Of a DNA stretch of 64,000 nucleotides, positions 60,506 through 64,000 are shown one piece after another. Numbering within the stretch: position 1 is the stretch's first letter; every line of letters begins with the position of its first letter. A model generated the notes under the pieces. The model did no database searches. It was not told where the DNA came from and saw only the letters and a program-made list of their open reading frames with translations. Location of the stretch: the NCBI GenBank assembly GCA_016297005.1, contig JAEDHK010000002.1:199237-263236 (forward strand), read 5' to 3'. The DNA comes from Clostridia bacterium. GTDB taxonomy: Bacteria; Bacillota; Clostridia; Christensenellales; DTU072. A program made the translations under genes and the position numbers.

Positions 60506-61684
60506 TTACAAATTATCGGTAAAGCGTTTGATCTTTTTCAAAGCGGCGGTCAGGTCTTTGATACTGTAAGCGTAGGAGATGCGGACGTTGTACTTTCCGC
60601 TGTCGCCGAAAGCTCCGCCGGGGACAACTGCGACTTTTTCTTTGCGGAAGAGTTCGTTGGCAAATTCTTCTCCCGTCATGTTGAATTTTTTGACGGACGG
60701 GAAGGCGTAAAAGGCGCCTTGCGGCTCGAAGCAGTCCATGCCGGCTTTTTTCAGTTCGTTCAGGAGAAACCGACGACGGAAATCGTACTGTTCTTTCATG
60801 CGGGCAACTGCGGCAAAACCGTCTTCCAATCCCGATTCCAAGCAGGCGATACCGCAGTATTGCGAGGGGGTGGGGGCGCACATGATGACGTACTGGTGTA
60901 TCTTATACATACAGTAGACGATGGGCTCCGGTCCGCAGACGTACCCCAGCCTCCAACCGGTCATGGCGAAGGCTTTGGAAAAACCGTTGATAACAAGCGT
61001 CCGCTCTTTCATTCCCTCGATCGAGGCGATGGATACGTGGCCTTTTTCGGTGTAGGTCAGTTCGCTGTAAATTTCGTCGGACAAGACGAGGATATTTCTT
61101 TTTATACAGACTTCGGCGATCTTTTTAAGGTCCTCCTCTTCCAAGATAGCGCCCGTCGGGTTATTGGGGTAAGGAAGTACGAGGACTTTGGTTTTTTCGT
61201 TGCACAGTTTATCGATGTCTTCAGCCTGCACGCGGAAGTTGTTTTCTTCGTAGCAAGGCACGGGTACGGGCTTGCCCCCGGCAAGCAGTACGCAGGGAGA
61301 ATAAGAGACGTACGAGGGCGAAGGGATCAAAACTTCGTCCCCTTTTTCAAGCGTCGTGCGCAAGGTCAGGTCGATGCCTTCGCTCCCGCCGACGGTAACC
61401 ATGACTTCTTTTTCCGGCGAATATGGTATACCGTATCTGGAAGAATAGTATTCGGAAATCAGTTTTCGGAGTTTGATCATTCCTTTATTCGCCGAATACT
61501 GTGTCACGCCTTTTCCGATCATGCGCACGGCGAGATCGCGCCCCTCTTGCGGGGTATCGAAATCGGGCTCACCCACGCCGAGAGAAATTGCGTCGGGGGA
61601 TTCGGCGACGATATCAAAAAACTTTCTGATACCGGACGGTTGCAGTTCGGAAACGGTCTTTCCGATAAAACGGCTATAATCCAT
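60506..61684 (-). CDS. Class I/II aminotransferase (aspartate aminotransferase-like, PatA/AspC group)
   Basis: A PLP enzyme of 392 residues transferring amino groups. VGEPDFDTP near 37, PYPNNPTGA near 173, and the PLP lysine in NGFSKAFAMTGWRLGYV near 233. The C-terminal Arg in YNVRISYAYS binds the substrate carboxylate. Substrate not determined. It lies 14 nt after an Lrp-type regulator gene, a very common pairing that suggests Lrp control. Confidence 0.92.
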   Translation of the reverse strand: MDYSRFIGKTVSELQPSGIRKFFDIVAESPDAISLGVGEPDFDTPQEGRDLAVRMIGKGVTQYSANKGMIKLRKLISEYYSSRYGIPYSPEKEVMVTVGGSEGIDLTLRTTLEKGDEVLIPSPSYVSYSPCVLLAGGKPVPVPCYEENNFRVQAEDIDKLCNEKTKVLVLPYPNNPTGAILEEEDLKKIAEVCIKRNILVLSDEIYSELTYTEKGHVSIASIEGMKERTLVINGFSKAFAMTGWRLGYVCGPEPIVYCMYKIHQYVIMCAPTPSQYCGIACLESGLEDGFAAVARMKEQYDFRRRFLLNELKKAGMDCFEPQGAFYAFPSVKKFNMTGEEFANELFRKEKVAVVPGGAFGDSGKYNVRISYAYSIKDLTAALKKIKRFTDNL

Positions 61685-61698
61685 ATCTTCCTTTTTTC

Positions 61699-62193
61699 TT
61701 ATTCCGAGAGGGGGAGAACTCTGTTTTTGGCGTTAGCGCTTTCGGTAGAAACGCCGTCTTCTTTATATCTCTTCATGATGAAGTGGGTGGCCGTGGAGGT
61801 TACGCCCTCGATGGAAGAGAGTTTTTCTCCGACGAAAGTGGAAATCTCTCGCAGGGTCTTTCCTTCCAAGCGGATGGACAGGTCGTAGGTCCCACTCATA
61901 AGGTAAACGGCTTTGACTTCTTCGAAAGCGGCGATCCTCTCGGCAAAGGAGTCAAAACCGCTTCTTGCTTGCGGCGTGACCTTAACTTCGATGAGCGCGC
62001 TAACGCTGTCTTCGTCGATAATCTCGGGATTAAGCACGGCGGTATAGCCTAATATGGCGCCTTTTTGTTCCAGTCCGCGCATGGTCGCTTCTACCACATC
62101 TTTATCAGAACCGACCATCACGGCCAATTCTTCGACCGAGTAGCGGGCGTTTTCTTGTAAAAGGGTAAGGATCTTGGTTTCGATGGCAGTCAT
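61699..62193 (-). CDS. Lrp/AsnC-family transcriptional regulator
   Basis: A 164-residue regulator with an N-terminal helix-turn-helix (residues 5-50, YSVEELAVMVGSDKDVVEATMRGLE) and a C-terminal RAM amino-acid-sensing domain (about 75-150). The start follows AGGAGG. Co-transcribed with the aminotransferase downstream, and 18 nt after the SIS gene, so all four genes from the ROK kinase on may form one operon. Confidence 0.92.
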   Translation of the reverse strand: MTAIETKILTLLQENARYSVEELAVMVGSDKDVVEATMRGLEQKGAILGYTAVLNPEIIDEDSVSALIEVKVTPQARSGFDSFAERIAAFEEVKAVYLMSGTYDLSIRLEGKTLREISTFVGEKLSSIEGVTSTATHFIMKRYKEDGVSTESANAKNRVLPLSE

Positions 62194-62211
62194 GATTACC
62201 TCCTGAATTTT

Positions 62212-62856
62212 TTATTCAAAGTAAAATTCGCTTTCCAACATTGCGCAAAGGCAATGATATACGGGCAAATGCATTTCTTGCACTTTATATGTCTCCGTCT
62301 CGGGTACGGCGATCGTTACGTCGCTTAACGCACTCAGTTTCGACGGCTTGGCGCCGGTAAGAGAAACCGTGACAAGGCCCATCGCCTTGGCAAGCGTCGC
62401 GGCGAGAACACAATTCCGGCTGTTTCCCGACGTGGAGATGCACATAAGGACGTCGCCTTGTTTTGCCGCGCCAAAGAGTGACTGTGCCAATGCCGCGTCG
62501 GGCGCTGCGTCGTTCTCGTACGCGGAAATGAGCGAAGAGTTCTCGTTCAGACAAAACACCGGCAGAGCCCTTTCCAGATGCTCGATAAGGTATTCGCCGT
62601 CTTCGCCGAGCAGAGATAATTTATCCCGTTGATCTTCGGTAACAGGCCTGGGCAGACAGAAGCTCTTCCGCAGTTCTCCCACGATATGCCGTGCGTCCGC
62701 GTCGCTGCCTCCGTTACCGCATGTAAATACGGCATGTCCTTCGTATAGGGCGTCGTATAACGTTTTATAGGCTTCCGAAATAAATCCTTTGGCAGCCGAA
62801 AGCGCAGGATAACGATCGATGAGCGTATTTAATATCTTTTCCGTGTTCTGTTTCAT
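62212..62856 (-). CDS. SIS-domain protein, phosphoheptose isomerase-like (GmhA)
   Basis: A 214-residue sugar-phosphate isomerase-like protein. CGNGGSDADARHIVGEL near residues 46-62 is the GmhA signature and CISTSGNSRN near 140 is the second SIS loop. GmhA makes sedoheptulose 7-phosphate into heptose phosphate. Gram-positive species use such enzymes for surface glycans. It overlaps the ROK gene as ATGA, so a shared sugar pathway is likely. Confidence 0.85.
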   Translation of the reverse strand: MKQNTEKILNTLIDRYPALSAAKGFISEAYKTLYDALYEGHAVFTCGNGGSDADARHIVGELRKSFCLPRPVTEDQRDKLSLLGEDGEYLIEHLERALPVFCLNENSSLISAYENDAAPDAALAQSLFGAAKQGDVLMCISTSGNSRNCVLAATLAKAMGLVTVSLTGAKPSKLSALSDVTIAVPETETYKVQEMHLPVYHCLCAMLESEFYFE

Positions 62857-63794
62857 TCTGCCTCCATTGCCGCAGAAATCGCGGCATAGTCGCCGATGTT
62901 TTCGCTAAGGAGCGCCGGCTTTATTCGACACACTCCCGCCGCGTACGGGAGAGATTCTTTTTTGATTTCTTTATACATCGCCGGATCGAGCAGATCGTGA
63001 CTCCGCATATATACGCCGCCGATTACGACCGTCTCCGGGTTGAGCACGTCGATCAGTATCGCCAAACCTTTACCTAGGATACGGCCGCTTTTACGGTAGA
63101 TCGCCCGGCAGTCTTTATCCCCTTTGCGGGCCAGTTCTGCGATCAGTTTGGCCGTGATATTTTCTTCGTTTCCCGCTGTCTTTAACAGGGCGCATTCAGG
63201 CTTTTTTCGAACAAGTTCTCTACCCAAGTCGGCGATACCGCTACCGCTGCAAAAGCTCTCCCAAGCGCCTTTTTTACCATAATGGACCGGTCCGGAAAGC
63301 GACATACGTACGTGTCCGACTTCTCCGGCATTGCCGTTGGCTCCCGAATAGAGCTTGCCGTTCAGTACCAGTCCCGCGCCGAGGCCGGTGCCAAAAGTCA
63401 TAAAGACCATGTTCTTCGTACCCTTGCCCGCACCAAATCTCCATTCCGCCAAGGCAGAGGCGTTGGCGTCATTAAGGAGTTTTGCCTTATAACCTGTTTT
63501 TTCTTCAAAAAACCGTACAATCTCGACGTGATCCCAGCCAGGCAGGTTGGGCGGGCCAAGAACGACGCCCGTTTCTTCATCGAGCGGACCGCCGCAACTT
63601 ATACCGATCTTGCCTTCGCCCTGTTTTATAATCATAGGGGCAAGAAGTTCGTAAAGCCTGTTCAATACCCCGTCGGGGTCGTTTTTCGGCGTGGGGAAAG
63701 ATTCTTTTTCCAGGATCGTAATTTCATCGCCTACGACTTTTGCCGCCGTCACGGCGCACTTTGTTCCTCCAATATCGATGCCGTAATAAAACAC
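62853..63794 (-). CDS. ROK-family sugar kinase
   Basis: A 313-residue kinase with the phosphate motif DIGGTKCAV near residues 6-14, catalytic Asp in LLNDANASAL and TFGTGLGAGLV near 135. The usual ROK zinc motif CxCGxxGC is replaced by GPVHYGKKGAWESFCSGS, so zinc is probably not bound. ROK members phosphorylate glucose, allose, N-acetylmannosamine and similar sugars; the substrate is unknown. It overlaps the SIS gene as ATGA. First gene of the cluster. Confidence 0.88.
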   Translation of the reverse strand: MFYYGIDIGGTKCAVTAAKVVGDEITILEKESFPTPKNDPDGVLNRLYELLAPMIIKQGEGKIGISCGGPLDEETGVVLGPPNLPGWDHVEIVRFFEEKTGYKAKLLNDANASALAEWRFGAGKGTKNMVFMTFGTGLGAGLVLNGKLYSGANGNAGEVGHVRMSLSGPVHYGKKGAWESFCSGSGIADLGRELVRKKPECALLKTAGNEENITAKLIAELARKGDKDCRAIYRKSGRILGKGLAILIDVLNPETVVIGGVYMRSHDLLDPAMYKEIKKESLPYAAGVCRIKPALLSENIGDYAAISAAMEAE

Positions 63795-63881
63795 GCTCTT
63801 CTCCTACTCAATCGTTTTATTAATAATAACACAAGTATAATAAATATACAAAGTATTTTTTCAAAAACATTCTTTACCTAT

Positions 63882-63907
63882 AAAAAAATAACCGCCCCAA
63901 GGCGATT
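63882..63907 (-). terminator. Probable terminator of a gene beyond the window
   Basis: ATCGCC/GGCGGT stem followed by seven T residues on the minus strand. It would end a gene located right of position 64000. The rest of 63908-64000 has no visible gene. Confidence 0.7.
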
Positions 63908-64000
63908 ACTCATATTTTAACTTTCTTAACACGTTTACCCGACTGACGGAAAGGAATAAGTAAAAAGAGTACTCATTCCAAGTTTGGTTATTATTATTTA

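Noticed and set aside
1..64000. CRISPR array, IS element or prophage
   Set aside because: No regularly spaced repeats, transposase, integrase or phage structural gene was found.

Overview
The window looks like chromosome from a spore-forming member of the Bacillota, class Clostridia, probably an uncultured gut lineage. The sporulation pair yabP/yabQ, a SigH-type sigma factor, a long lysine riboswitch, a CIRCE-type operator, a PerR box and Bacillota-type promoters (TTGACA, 17 nt, TATAAT) all point that way. The class is an inference; no 16S rRNA is present. Several blocks lie close to oriC in Bacillus (rpsF-ssb-rpsR, lysS, yabP-yabQ, hpt, mrnC-rlmB-sigH). A perfect parS site (57539-57554) and two parS-like sites (36281, 38535) agree with an origin-proximal position.

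Layout. 1-6.6 kb, minus strand: one half of a heterodimeric ABC exporter (cut by the window edge), then greA-lysS-PLP decarboxylase and rpsF-ssb-rpsR. 6.7-12.7 kb, minus: a purine nucleoside uptake and salvage operon (xpt, BMP lipoprotein, ATPase, two permeases). 12.9-17.4 kb: an alpha/beta hydrolase, a small lipoprotein, malQ and a Gfo/Idh/MocA oxidoreductase. 17.4-18.1 kb: ssrA (tmRNA), followed by an odd region with an exact inverted repeat and a degraded copy of the tmRNA 3' end. 18.4-20.7 kb: an SDR enzyme, a PerR-like regulator and a QueD-like protein with a zinc ribbon. 20.9-23.0 kb: an NhaC-family transporter under a lysine riboswitch. 23.0-27.6 kb: a GH78 rhamnosidase operon with two membrane proteins, and two small membrane proteins on the other strand. 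27.8-32.3 kb: a methionine operon (cvpA-like, tcdA, metF, metH). 32.3-42.9 kb: a mix of a permease, a HAD phosphatase, a surface S51 peptidase, sporulation genes, a sugar kinase, a GH127 arabinofuranosidase and a surface lipase-like protein. 43.0-48.1 kb: a metal efflux operon (arsR, metallochaperone, P-type ATPase) and feoA-feoB. 48.2-56.6 kb, plus: LemA/DUF2207, a nucleotide and DNA sanitation pair, a carbohydrate-binding lipoprotein, then hpt-radC-mrnC-rlmB-sigH. 56.7-58.7 kb, minus: htpG under a CIRCE-like operator. 58.8-60.1 kb: a compact four-gene cassette with a DUF3990 (ADP-ribosyltransferase-like) protein and a DUF3791 protein, resembling a toxin-antitoxin locus. 60.5-63.8 kb, minus: ROK kinase, SIS isomerase, Lrp regulator and aminotransferase.

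Themes. Metal and stress control is prominent (PerR box, ArsR operator, CIRCE, Feo). Plant-polysaccharide use is suggested by GH78, GH127, MalQ and a polygalacturonate-binding-like lipoprotein. Neighbouring genes often overlap as ATGA or TAATG, which implies tight operons. Function calls come from reading protein motifs by eye; no database search was run.
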